Assembly (NCBI GenBank): GCA_964304625.1
Contig: OZ199838.1
Span: 11,594,001 to 11,658,000, forward strand
Source: Kudoa neothunni
Taxonomy: Eukaryota > Cnidaria
DNA length: 64,000 nt
Direction of reading: 5' to 3'
The notes below the pieces were generated by a model that had not been told where the DNA came from, ran no database searches, and saw only the letters and a program-made list of their open reading frames with translations. Made by a program: the position numbers and the translations under genes. Numbering within the stretch: the stretch's first letter is position 1; each line of letters starts with the position of its first letter. This document shows positions 12,721 to 24,734 of this stretch, one piece after another.

Positions 12721-15309
12721 CATTTTTTGTGCCACCCAAATATTAAGAATTCAAATTACAAATCAAAAATGTAAAAAATACGAAAGATTTTCGCCCAAAA
12801 TGATAAATACTATGGAAATCTATTTTTGGAATCCATTACAAGAATTTATACTTGGAAATTTTATTAAATTATCCGTTAAAAAATATAATTTCGATAGTCT
12901 ATTACATTCGTTTAATTGCGCACACTCGTCGACTGGTCGCCTCGCGGTGTAAAATGACATAGAATGCAGCTTGGCAAATTTTCATCATAATTCATCGTCA
13001 ATTTATAAACGAAAACTGGATCGTATACAATCCATATTATGGACTGAATTACTCCAAAATCATTGCAAAATTATATTCAAGGATACTAGAAAATTGGTCG
13101 ATTTTGTTTTATGATTTATTATGATTGCGTCTATTATAAATAAATAAATAACGGCACAAATAAACACAAGCATGTTTCCTTGTGTACGCACGCGCCGATG
13201 AGTTACCCTTGCGCGCCTGTAATGATATGAGTAAGTTTGGCTATGATTATGTTAAGATCAACAGCTCAAAAGGATATTTACAGAATTTTCCTTATATAAA
13301 TACCATAAAAAGATATTAGGCGATACTACAAACTATTTCTTCACATAAAAAAGTAGTAGTATTCTCATATTGAGGAATATATTGCACTAGGATGGTACCG
13401 ATTCATTATTGGGGAAGAAATAAATTTTATTCCAATATTTTAAACAGCATATCTGTCTTTTAGTTAGATTAATATAAATTAGTTTTTGATAATATCCATA
13501 TTTTAGTCTATATCTATCTTCTAAAAATAGGTTTTAAAATAAATTAACAAAAAATCTGTTCCAATTTCTAATCTAATTTGGATAGCACGAAAAATTGTTA
13601 GTATTTGTATTAAATTATATTCATCTATGTAAAGGAATTTTAAACATAAGATTTACACTAAAAACCTATTCCACGATATTTTTTAAAAAACTCGAATTTA
13701 TCTAGTGTAGCTAGGTTGTTAAATCTGTGTTAGAAAAGGCGGTATCTTTCCACCGCCATTTTTATCGTCTGCCACCGTTTTGGACATCCCCAAATCTTTT
13801 TTGTTTCCCACGCATATCATAGTTGTTAAGCCATTTAATGTCATGCAGTGAATTAACAATGTTGCGTTATATTGCGATGTATTCATGCTGAAAATAGAAA
13901 AATATCTGACTCATCCTTTGTAATAAAATTTTAATAACTCTTTTTAAACACATGTATTACATGTAAGTATAGATATTGGGTGTTTTCGGCTAAAATTACG
14001 TTTGCTTCGTGATCTAACCGCCAAAAGAATTTAAATTTAATAAGATAGTTATAATTATAGAGTTATATGAAAAATTTCCATTGAACCGATGTCAAATAAC
14101 ATATAATGAATAATTTTGATATCAAATAAAAATCTTCCTTAAATTAAACATTAAATAATATCCATCATTTAGCAAAATTATCAAGCGAATGACGGAAATG
14201 CTAAATCTAGGATAAAGCAATGCGATCGAAAAATAGTAATCTTTCACGAGGAATTATCATAAACAAAGTAAAATATTTTATTTTTGACTTTAGAAATAAT
14301 TCACTCAACTACTGGATAGTTCTATGACTTTTAAAAAAATGCAAACTAAAACAAACTAGGTTTTTGATCAATCATAGTATACCCAATATTATTGTTGATG
14401 ATTGGGGCTACATAGGAAAGATATTCTTAAAGTTGAAAAAAAGGAGATATTTACTTTAATAACAAAACTAGGGCCTATTATCAGAAAAAAAGATTTTCTA
14501 AATAAATAATAACTAGATAGTTAATTTCTAAGGGAAAAATTATGATTTTGTCAATTAGATGAATAAACATGATGACTAGAAATCGAATGAACGTATGAAT
14601 TTTCTACTAACGCGGATTAACTTTAATAATTTAGCCATGACTGCATATAATGGAAAATTTTGTTAATTTCCGAAGTTTTGAGAACTCCAAAAACTACTAC
14701 TGATCACAGGGAATTCTAGCACTTGCATAGCTGTCACAATTATTTAATCTTACACAGCAGAATGACAAACTAACGTTATTTGAACGTGGAATACTTTTAT
14801 TTTTAGGTAATTTTTTTGGCTCATTCAAACCTAAATTCTTTATAGATAACTCTGTTATTATCTTTTAATAACCACACAGTGACTCTAACCCAAAGATTCA
14901 AGAATAATCGACAGTTTTGAAGGTATATATGAAAAACGCTTGATGATTAGAATTATTTTAAAAATGGAATTAAAATCAAAAACTTATCACAATCCGAGGT
15001 TCTAACAACGTTATTTTAAAAAAAATCGACTATTCTTTACATAACGGAACTGTAGTCGGAAAATTTCTGGCAAAATCGCACAAAAACCCCACAATAAATT
15101 ATATTCAATAATTCTTCATTATTTCTTTAAAGAAGGTAGTAAACTTGATGTCTATATTTTTTCGGTACATATAGTCCGAAACGAAGTCATATAATGACTG
15201 TTCATTTTAATTAGCAATGTTCCGGTAACTTCTTTTAAAATCTCTCTACCTAGTTTCGATTTTATTTGTATGTACACCAATACCAAAAAAACGAATAATT
15301 GTGGAAAAA
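12721..15309. other. Gene-free AT-rich interval
   Basis: No coding signal is seen. A GC-richer patch at 12920-12960 and another at 13190-13225 stand out against the AT background. A CCACCGCCA/GCCACCG cluster lies near 13750. None could be tied to a gene or a terminal repeat. Confidence 0.4.
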
Positions 15310-15800
15310 TATATCGTGGCAAAATTGTACATTATTCGGACGATTGTAGCCTCTTTATCTTACCGCCCAGATTATAGAATTCTCTTCTACATTATTAAGA
15401 ACAATTTTTTCATGGGAAGAACTGTCTTCTCTTCTGGAATTTTTGAAAGAAAAACATTCATCTTACTCATCTACTCCATTAATAATTCAATATATTCACA
15501 GTTGTCGCCCCAGTTTCATCGATCTGGACAACGACATTTCTACCGCCAATTTTTTTAAGTTCATCCGTAATCTTCTACGTAAGAATACTTCTCAACAATT
15601 CACTTTAATCACTTATAGTTTTTTAAGAAAGAATTCTGACATGCTTTTGTATTACATCGCAGACAACCTTTAAGGTGAATTTTCACGATGAAAATACAAA
15701 TAGTTTCCACGGCGACAATTCGGAATGCTGATAAATTGAGCCAACTCGTAAATTTAGCTTTTTTAGACAATAGAGACATCGGAAAAAACAAATATTGACA
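15310..15800 (-). mobile_element. Decayed Merlin/IS1016-like transposase
   Basis: Read on the minus strand, the fragments follow Merlin order: a CLRCNTKACQNSFLKNYK zinc-finger-like segment at about 15700-15610, then ELKKIGGRNVVVQIDETGA at about 15575-15500, which matches the family signature IGGPG..VEIDES with the first catalytic Asp. ECFSFKN...ENSIIW follows near 15480-15400, and RGYNRPNN near 15380. Frame changes separate the pieces, so the copy is inactive. Terminal repeats were not found. Confidence 0.55.
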
Positions 15801-17420
15801 AATTTTATTTCATATAAGATGCATTATCGTCCCATATATTCATTTTTTTCTAAATTTCCCGAATATGCGGCGGAAGTTTTTGACTATAGTCCCGCTGTGT
15901 AAAAGATAGCCGAAAGATCTACTCATTATAACAAAAATAATTAAACCAGATAATAAAATAGAACCTCTCCAGATTTTAATTCTAGTAATAGTTTAAAACA
16001 TAATATGTTTAATTGAAACATGACCTTTGAATCATTCTAGGATAAAATAAAATATTTTAAGATAAAATCTCTGCGATGCTAAATGAAATAATTATGGTAG
16101 AAATTTAATTCGAATAAAACAAAGATTGTCTTTTATTTAAATATAATAATATAAATTTTTTTATATTTTCATGCAAGTCTATAGTCTGTAGCAATGGATA
16201 TGGTTTGAAAATCTAGTTTCTCGTTTAATTGCGAATTATCCATAATTTGTGAATATACATTAAGATTGCTTTAAAATATCGATAGCTTCCTAAATCATCA
16301 CGAAAATTAAATTACTGTAACATTTTCAGCTCATAAACTGAGTTGTTTTAAATTTTAGAGGATATTTTAATGTTGATTTGATTCTAGAAATAAGTATTAA
16401 TTAACAATTATTAACCTAAATAAAATATTTCCATTTCGATATCTTTATCAAAATAAACTGGACTTACGTTATACATCTAATATTATTTTCATTATGTTTT
16501 TGAATTATTGTTAAAGTTTCCTTTGGTTTTTTTTATTTTTCCAATGCAAATTCCATGATTTCTCTATTTGAAGTCCATTATTTATATAAAGAAGTCTTAA
16601 TTAATTTTTTATATTCGAGTGTATTCTATCAGAATTATTTAAACTTAAAATTTAACTTTGATTGCTTTTCAATTATAAAATTGAACGATTTTGATCCAAC
16701 GTATGCTAACTACAAATGTGTCTAAATAGTTTCCAACTACTTCAAAAAGTTTTAAAATATTATATTTTATAAAAAATTATGTGTTATATTTAGAAAAATT
16801 TAGTTCAAGTCAGCATTTGCACAAAAGTTAATTTAATACGCTTTAAACCCTTGCGCACAAGAGGATTAAAATATATTTTTCATAAAAAAAAGCGATATGT
16901 TACTATATCTTAGTGAATACATCCGTAAATAATGTATTCTGAAAAATATCTAATATGAGTTAGTTAAATTCCAATTAAAAATCACCATATGTTCTTGGCG
17001 TAAGTGGCACTTTATCATAAGTGAGAATTATCGTAATATCAGATAGGAATTGAACATATCTAAGACGAACCAACTTTGATCGTTATTCTAATAATTGATA
17101 TATTAAAACTAAATTAAAAAAATACAAAAACGCCAATATTTTAAATGTAATAAATGATATATTTGAAATAATTATCTATATTTAATTATCTAATGAGATA
17201 ATTAATTTCAAAATAATGTACAAATTTTTCGTAACAATAAATATTTTAAAAGTATTTACAACTGAAATAAGTTTTTTATATTATTTCTAATAATTGAAAT
17301 TATGTATAAATATATATGTATATCTATAAATTAATATGGAGAGTATTAGAGCCGCGATAAATAATCTTCCAAATCGTTCGAGTATGTTGTTAATTTACAG
17401 ATATTAGTGTGTAATCAGGT
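15801..17420. other. AT-rich interval upstream of the importin-like gene
   Basis: No gene is recognised. The last few hundred bases should include the promoter of the importin-like gene, but no TATA box or initiator can be told from the AT-rich background. Confidence 0.4.
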
Positions 17421-17432
17421 GATTTTTTACAG
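17421..17432 (+). promoter_or_regulatory. Splice acceptor upstream of importin-like start
   Basis: The sequence GATTTTTTACAG forms a polypyrimidine-AG acceptor with no obvious matching coding donor. It leaves a 29-nt leader before the ATG at 17462. It fits either a 5'-UTR intron or addition of a spliced leader. Confidence 0.5.
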
Positions 17433-17461
17433 CAAAAATTTGAAAAAATACAATCAGAGGT

Positions 17462-20400
17462 ATGAGCTCGAATGAGAACAATCATGAATCATCAGACATG
17501 GAAGAGTATTGGTCCAATCTGGATCAACTGGTTGTCGAAAGTGATTCAGAAGTAGAAAAAATGGAGGTACATGTTACAGATTCATATTCCTTTAAATATA
17601 TTATTTAAGGATCAGTTACTCCCCATGGCAGTTGATGAGAAACTAAAATGGCTCCTTGATGTGTTGTCTTCTCAACCAACACATAAAGTACTCAGTCGTT
17701 TTTAAAAATGGAATTGATTACAGTACTAGATAAAAACATTGGCACTTTCAAAATTTAAATCAATTTTATTATTTTGGGAAGTCGAAAATTACGGTTCTGA
17801 AACAATATTAGCCTTGACCAAGTCCAATCTTATTGACATACTTGCTGTTGAAGAAAGCGAATCACTCAAAGCCGAATTACTTTCAGTGTGCGTTAATTTG
17901 ATCAAACTGATCAATAAAAATAGAAAAAACAAATGGGAATTTATTTCAGAATTTGTTATTTCTTGTGTAGCTTATGACAAACCAAATTTAACGCATATGA
18001 TACAAAGATTAGTAGAGTAAGTTGGTCTATAAATAGATTGAGTTATTTTTTGTGTAGATGCTCGCCCAGTCTGCTTGGCGATGCTAACAGGCCGCAACTG
18101 ATTGAGTACAAAAAATTGTTAATGAGATGTCTTCAAGAGTTTACTGAGAATCCAAAGGTATATAATTAACTATTTAATAAATAGAAATATCTAAATTAAT
18201 ATACATATTAAATTAGAATAAGAAAAATTTATTTCCTACCTAGAGAATCACATTTTTTATTTAAGCCATATTTGTAGGTTACGTTATTTTCAATGGTAGT
18301 ATTGAACACAATAGCATTAGAATACAAAACCTCTTTTTGTATCAAGACATTAAGGAGATTGGTTCCAACATTGATGGATGCGATGGAGGGAGTGACTCCA
18401 ACAGCTGAAGGACTCGAATTTATGGTTAACATGAGAACTCTGTTGTACAACTGTGGAGAGCTTTTTAGGAGATACTCCGGAAAAGTTATTCGTGTGATTC
18501 TAAAATTGTTGAATAATGACGATCTTGGGCAAACAATGGTAATCGAAATTCACAGTTGGATCGCGGAATTTATTGGAATGTTTTACATTGAAGTTGCACA
18601 CAAGTGTCGCGATTACATTCCTGAACTTGTGAATACTATGTTAACGTTTCACTTGTCATGTTATCCAACTAATCCAACGCAATGTTTTGATGACTCTGGT
18701 GAATTAACCGTAAGCTGTGAAAAAGGCTCAATCTTATCTTATTCCTGTCTGCGTAAAATTTCTGATTCACTTGGAAACGACATTATGTATCCATTACTTT
18801 CCAGAAGGGCAAAGGAACTTCTAGAACCCGCCGAATGGAAATACACAGATACAGCAATTGAATTGTTGAATATAATCTCCCGTAGTTATGGACCAACAGC
18901 AATTGCAGAACCACTGGATATATTTCACACAGTACGTCCATACTTTGCTAGTGACAATATTAAGATCGTATATTCTACCATTCAACTGACTAAGAGCTTG
19001 TGTGTCGCCTTTGCTCAAGATGAATACACTAGCTTTCATCAAGAAGCGATATCTCTTATCATAAGCAGTGCTGTGACACTGAGCTGCATCCACATTAAAT
19101 TATTAGCTCTTTATGCTATTGCTGATATTACAACCGAATTTCCCTCCATTACGTACGAGATAAAATACGAGATCGAGTCGCAAAATCTAATTCAACTCCT
19201 TATGGATATTTTCGACGCCATCGCTAAGTGTGATGATCTGGACATTATGTTATATTGGTCGGAATCATTGTATCATAATATTAGTTGCGTGTATAGATTG
19301 ACAAGTGACAAAATCAGCCCTTATGTTCCTAAAATAATAACCAATCTTTTAAAGATTGTAGATAGAGTGCTTTTTATGCCTGAATCCGACTATCCAGCTC
19401 ATTGCCTTCTAGATTGTATTACAGAAGCAACTTCATTCTATTCATCAGGCGACCCAGAGGATTGTGCTTCATTGATAGTAACGTTTGTGGGAGAGTACAA
19501 CTTTAGAAATAATTTACCATCTGATATTATGGAAATACAACCTTGCTTTTTTCCATTGTTGGAAAGTTTAGCCAAAAATAAACGCACCAGCTTGATGGCC
19601 TTACTATCCAAGCTTGGCTACTCTATTGGTGCATTTCTCCGACTTCTTGGTCGATGCGATGGCTCCAATGAAGGCGAATTAGTTCAATTAAAAGCATTTT
19701 CGTCTCCATCTGGATATTGTTATAGCTTTTCAAACAAAGATAATGATAATATAACATCGCTTTGTACGTTTGTCACAGTGTTAGTCGATAGCTATTGTGA
19801 AAAATTTTCTTCTAACATTGAAACCTATTTACATATTTTGTCGGAGATATTAAGAAACACTAAAGATGATTCTCTGTATGATGATGCTGCTGAAGGTACA
19901 TATCAATTAATAAGATATGCCTTCACCCGTGGAGATTCTGAGGATGTCGCGAAAATCTGGAATTCTTGTTTAAAGGAAGAATTTCTGAATAAAATGAAAG
20001 ACGTTTCCAAAGTGATAAAAAATGAATTTGCTATTATTCTCACCCGCTTTCCTGCGATTACTCGATTTGAAGATGCTCTAAATTCGAACGATATTCGATA
20101 TGTTAGTGAGATCTTCATCAATACAATCAATATGGTTAGTATTATGAATGAGGAGTTTTGGCAATCAAACCAATTTGCCATTGGAGACTATCATAGTTGT
20201 TCCTACAACAGGGTCCGTTTTGATATCGACGTCGCCCTTAGTAAACTGCACGAATGCATTATGAATCTTCTACCAGTCTACAAGGAGAATATTATTGGCA
20301 TTCTTATCACAATATTCAAAACTGTTACCGCATATCCAAAAACAAAAGAATGGGAGATATTTTTTCAATTTCTACTGTTTACGTGGGATGATATTTTGGA

Positions 20401-20666
20401 GTTGTTACCCCTAATTGACGTCGGCGAAAGTGAACTGTTACCAGTTGTTTTGAATTTCTCCATGGATATTTTACCAAAATACTGTGAGGGTGGTTTTCTG
20501 GAAAAAACTATATTGTCAACTATAAAATTAAAAGTTTATCTGTTATTATCGAGATTATTATATTTAACTTAATTTGTAGAATTTATATCCAATCGCCTTT
20601 AAACAACATTTCCAATTGTTACCTACAACCAACAAGGCCATCATTGAAAAACTCACAGAAGAATAG
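17462..20666 (+). CDS. Importin-beta family karyopherin (importin-4/5-like)
   Basis: Six exons: 17462-17566, 17610-17687, 17730-18016, 18058-18157, 18278-20533 and 20580-20666, encoding about 970 residues, the usual length for importin-5-type karyopherins. Introns are 43, 42, 41, 120 and 46 nt and all keep frame. The protein is almost entirely helical with HEAT-repeat periodicity. The N-terminus is acidic (ESDSEVEKME), then LKWLLDVLSSQ starts the repeats. The middle exon resembles the importin-5 segment with LRRLVPTLMDAM, and the C-terminal exon contains YPIAFKQHFQLLP, close to the importin-4/5 tail (AFKHFEQFLP). These proteins carry cargo through the nuclear pore and release it on Ran-GTP. 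Identity to known members is low, so the exact subfamily is uncertain. The intron before the last exon was inferred because the open frame otherwise stops at 20572 before that tail. An AATAAA signal lies at 20743. Confidence 0.75.
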
Positions 20667-21459
20667 AAATTCTCGATAGGATTACTATATAATTGAAATT
20701 TTGATGTTTCATTGTCTATCTATTTCATCTACTTCTGCTGATAATAAAATTTCACGCTTAACTATGCAAATAAATTGTGAGTTTTTTTTAAGTGAATCGA
20801 TGCATTCCATCGTAGAGGAATTATATTTATATGTTAAAAAGATTACATTAAATTGTGTTTAATTAAAAAAAGAGTTGACTAATTTTCAATATTGAGTTTT
20901 GCTTGTATTAAATTAATCAATGACCAGGTCTATGCGCTTTTTAAAGTAACTGTTTATTGTCATGTACAAACCGAAATTTGTCCTTTCAATAATGTAGTTT
21001 TAACTCCAATTGATCTATTTTCACCAAAAAGAGCAAGAACGAATAATCTCCAATGATTTAAAAATAAAACATTAAACAAACTTTTCTTGACATACATTAA
21101 TTAATAGGCGTTATCAATATTAAATTATATTTTAGTGTTTAATTTTTATAGATGAATGAACAGCTATTTCCCAATCATTTGTATGTGTCAATGTCTATTT
21201 AGCAATAACTGTTGTAAGGAATGGGATTGTTAACGCAATATTATTTGTGTTTTAATGACTGAAGAGAATGGATCATGTGGGATAGTACAAAACTCAGGGT
21301 CTAAAGTCCAAGGTTCAAATCCTGCTTTCCACAAATGTGTACAAACATATTAGTTTGTCTCTAATTCAATTATAATGAAAATTGTTATTTCTTTAATTGC
21401 TCGCCGTTATTGTAGAGCAACTGCAGCTATAATTTGATAATGTAGGTAAGCTCAAATTA

Positions 21460-22800
21460 TAGTTAAACCTGGATATTGCGTATTTTCACAAGTTTACTAA
21501 AATATAGAGTATATTTTAAATTTTTCACTTAAATTTTGCTTGTATATTATTTAAATTAATGTTGACTTAACAAAAAAGGATAAATATGTTTTACTAAAGA
21601 AGTATAAGTTTATATTTGTGTGCTAAAACTAAAATCTCGCTCCTGCATAACATTTTGTTCAGTTTAATCCCCAGTTAATCTTCTTTTTGAATTCTGCGAA
21701 ACAAAAATGGTCAGGAATCAGTGAACAGTGGCTGAAAAAATTGAATACTATAAAATTATCTAATCCCAATATAATATATTTGCGAGGCATTCCATTATTA
21801 ATAGCATTTTAGCTTCTCAAAATGATATTATTAATTCTATTATTTCGGCTTCAAAAAATATAATAAAAGAAGGCAAGTACAGTGAGTTAGTTAATTTATT
21901 TTATATATGAATAACTAAAATAGGAAATGAAAAAGATTTTTTCTGCTTACCCAATTGTTGAAAAGACAAAAAGTATAGCTAAATCCATGGGTATTGACAA
22001 ATTTACCGGTAGTAACGGTTGGTTCGTAGAATTTTAAAAAAATTTTATGGTGAAACCAAAAATTTTAATAATCAAACTATGATGGCTTTTTTGGTGAAAT
22101 TCCAAAAAATTTCATTACGATACGAAGAATACAACGTAATAAATATAGATAATTCAAATTTAATTAAGTATATCATTATGATTCTATTAAAACTTTAAAT
22201 GGTGCATGGGAAAACGTATCATCGACTATAGTTCAAAACTGATTCAGAAAATCGATGCTTTTTGACAATGTACTTTGATACAACATATACCAAATTAAAG
22301 ATCAATTAATAGATAATGAAAACTTATCTCAACATTTTTCCGAAAATAATGTTGAAAATTTCGTCACGCTATTTAATTGTTTATCAACTGTAATTTTTAA
22401 ATAAAAATATGACGAAACCACCGATATTGAAGAATAGGGAAAAAATACATGAGGAATCATTAGCTATACCTGGAACTTACACAATTGATAAATTTCACGA
22501 AAATTTCGATCAAACTTTTGTGAAAGATGAAGCGCCTGTGTCAACCACGGAACTCAAACAATCAATTAATTTAATGAATAAGCTTCTATTAGAAAACTCA
22601 ATAGCATTATCTTCAAAACACACAGTTTTGGAGTTAATATCTGATATAATCCGAAAATGGCGCAAACAACTTGAAATTACCAATTATTTTAAGCTCCAAT
22701 AAATTTTTATTTTTTGTATATAAGGCGCTTGCGTTAATAACCTATATTTTTTAAATTTCCCCATTCCCCCCAAAATTACACAATATTCAGGTTCGACTGC
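21460..22800 (+). mobile_element. Internally deleted pogo/Tigger element
   Basis: The ends are inverted: AGTTAAACCTGGATATTGCG at 21461 and, in reverse complement, CAGTCGAACCTGAATATTG ending near 22799. This is the CAGT(C/T)GAACCT end typical of Tigger elements. Inside, at about 21925-22020, AKSMGIDKFTGSNGWF matches the CENP-B/Tc5 helix-turn-helix that follows the first HTH in these transposases. A later segment near 22190-22260 (LNGAWENVSSTIVQN) matches the transposase C-terminal part, and 22409-22702 is an open C-terminal tail of 97 codons. The DDE core between them is missing, so the copy cannot move by itself. Confidence 0.65.
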
Positions 22801-24600
22801 ATAATTTTTGATTCATATGGGGATTCACGAAAAATGACGTAAATATCTTTAACCCATATATCCGACACCATTAAATATACAGAATTGAGATACAATTACT
22901 CCGAAAAGAACATTTTTAAATAGATAAAATACAAAAGACCACCCAGTTAAGATGCAGAGGTGTTATTACTTTCTGTGACGTACTTTCTTAGGTGGCTAAT
23001 AGAGGAGGTCTGATAAACTGTACCCGAGGCTTTACAATGCTACTGACTAAATTATACTAGTTTCTTGCATTGTTCTATAATATTAAACTACAGTATAATA
23101 AGCGATGCCCAGATGAAATCAAAATTTCCATATACTTTGGCAATCGAGACAGCGTATAATGCTAGGCGGTGGATTTTATTGTAGTGTTTGATGGATAAGC
23201 CTAATTATTTACTTTGTTACCACTGTAGGAAAACTCTGTTCAACAAACTAAAATTAATTAAAAAATATCCATATCAAAGAAGTAAACCTGGTCACTTTAG
23301 CTTTAATAGATTAAGTCCAATAGTTTGAATTCTCTTATGATTTACAAAAATAGTTTAACTATTTGAAAATGTCTACTCTAAATGCTTCAAATAATTATAC
23401 CAAAAGTGTTTTATTTATATCCGAATTGAGAGGCAATATTATTTTTTTCATTATAGAAAATGTGAAAATTTTTCAACAAACATAGTTATAAGCTTAAATT
23501 TCATTTATTAGTTTTTTAGGTTAGCAGTCCACGAAATATCGAATTGGAGAGACTCCCAAATAAATGGTAGAATCAAATTTAACACTCAAATATTTTTCTC
23601 TGTCACAATATCTCAAACTTATAATTCTCTTTTTACTCTATATATTTTCGTAACAATATAATAAAACGATTGGATTTAAAAACGAATGAAATAACATATA
23701 TAGATTAATGGATCTATGCTATAGCTATCAACATTACAAATGAAGTTTACTAAATAAATTTATATGTAACAATGAAAAAAATTACATCTATAATTTTCTA
23801 AAAAATCATTTTCGAAATTTTTTTACCCGCTGCATAGACCAAGGATAAAGTTAGGTGCTCAGAAAATCATCTATTTTTTTCAATGTTATAAAAATATTCC
23901 TTTGATTTCGTCGAAAATATTATGAGATTAAGTTTTTTAATCAGTTCTTATTTAGTACCAAATGAAATTGCCGTACTGATATCCCCTTATTATAAATTAT
24001 TTTTATTAATGCCATCCTTTCATTAATTTTAAATATCCACCCAGAATTTTCTACTCAAACTTTCTATTATCCATGTTTAAGTAAATTAACTAATAATCAA
24101 AAAAATCCTTATTACTTAATATCAAAAATAGTATTTTTAATAATATTTTAAAATTTTTAAATAATTGAAAAATATTAATTTTATTTTTATCTAATGGAAT
24201 ATTTTATTTATACAATCTTCTCCAATTTACAATAAAAGGCGAATTTTTCAAACATTTATTACGTAAGATGCCATTATCTTATAAAATTCTGAGAATAATA
24301 ATCGCCAGTCATGCGTATCTTAAATCATTTTTCATGACATTTGATGCATAGACTATCTATCTTTATTATATCAAAACATCTAATTAAAATCAAATAAAAT
24401 GCTTTTTAATTTTTTGTATGTTGTATTATCAAAAGTTTCACTTTATCTAAATGAGAATTAATTTTATAGAATTAATTTTTAATTGAAAGTTTAGATAAAT
24501 AACTAAAAATGCTTGTATTATATTTCTAACCCAATTATATTTCGTTATTTAATTTTATTTTTTGGTTATAATCTAACTAACATCTGCTCACCTCATTTCA
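22801..24600. other. Gene-free AT-rich interval
   Basis: No coding signal or clear repeat is seen between the pogo-like element and RPB2. Confidence 0.45.
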
Positions 24601-24711
24601 AAATGGTTTCTCGGCACAACGAAAATACTCCGACATACTCCGAGTTCACGCTTCAATATGGTGCCTCTAGTTTCATCAGGTAGCCACTGAGGAAATTATT
24701 TAAGCAGTTTT

Positions 24712-24723
24712 TATATATTTTAG
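24712..24723 (+). promoter_or_regulatory. Splice acceptor upstream of the RPB2 start
   Basis: The sequence TATATATTTTAG lies 11 nt before the ATG at 24735. An ATG at 24604 with a possible donor at 24661 would join in frame and add about 20 residues, but these residues are not in other RPB2 proteins, so a leader or 5'-UTR splice is preferred. Confidence 0.5.
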
Positions 24724-24734
24724 TGCAAAAGCAA

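Noticed and set aside
15301-15673. Two overlapping plus-strand frames
   Set aside because: They are antisense to the Merlin-like segments, which carry the recognisable motif.
21274-21332. tRNA-like segment with TGTGGGA/TTTCCACA ends and a GGTTCAAATCC B-box
   Set aside because: It is only about 58 nt, the D arm and anticodon stem do not form properly, and the T stem has two mismatches. At best it is a tRNA-derived relic; tRNAscan-SE or Infernal would decide.
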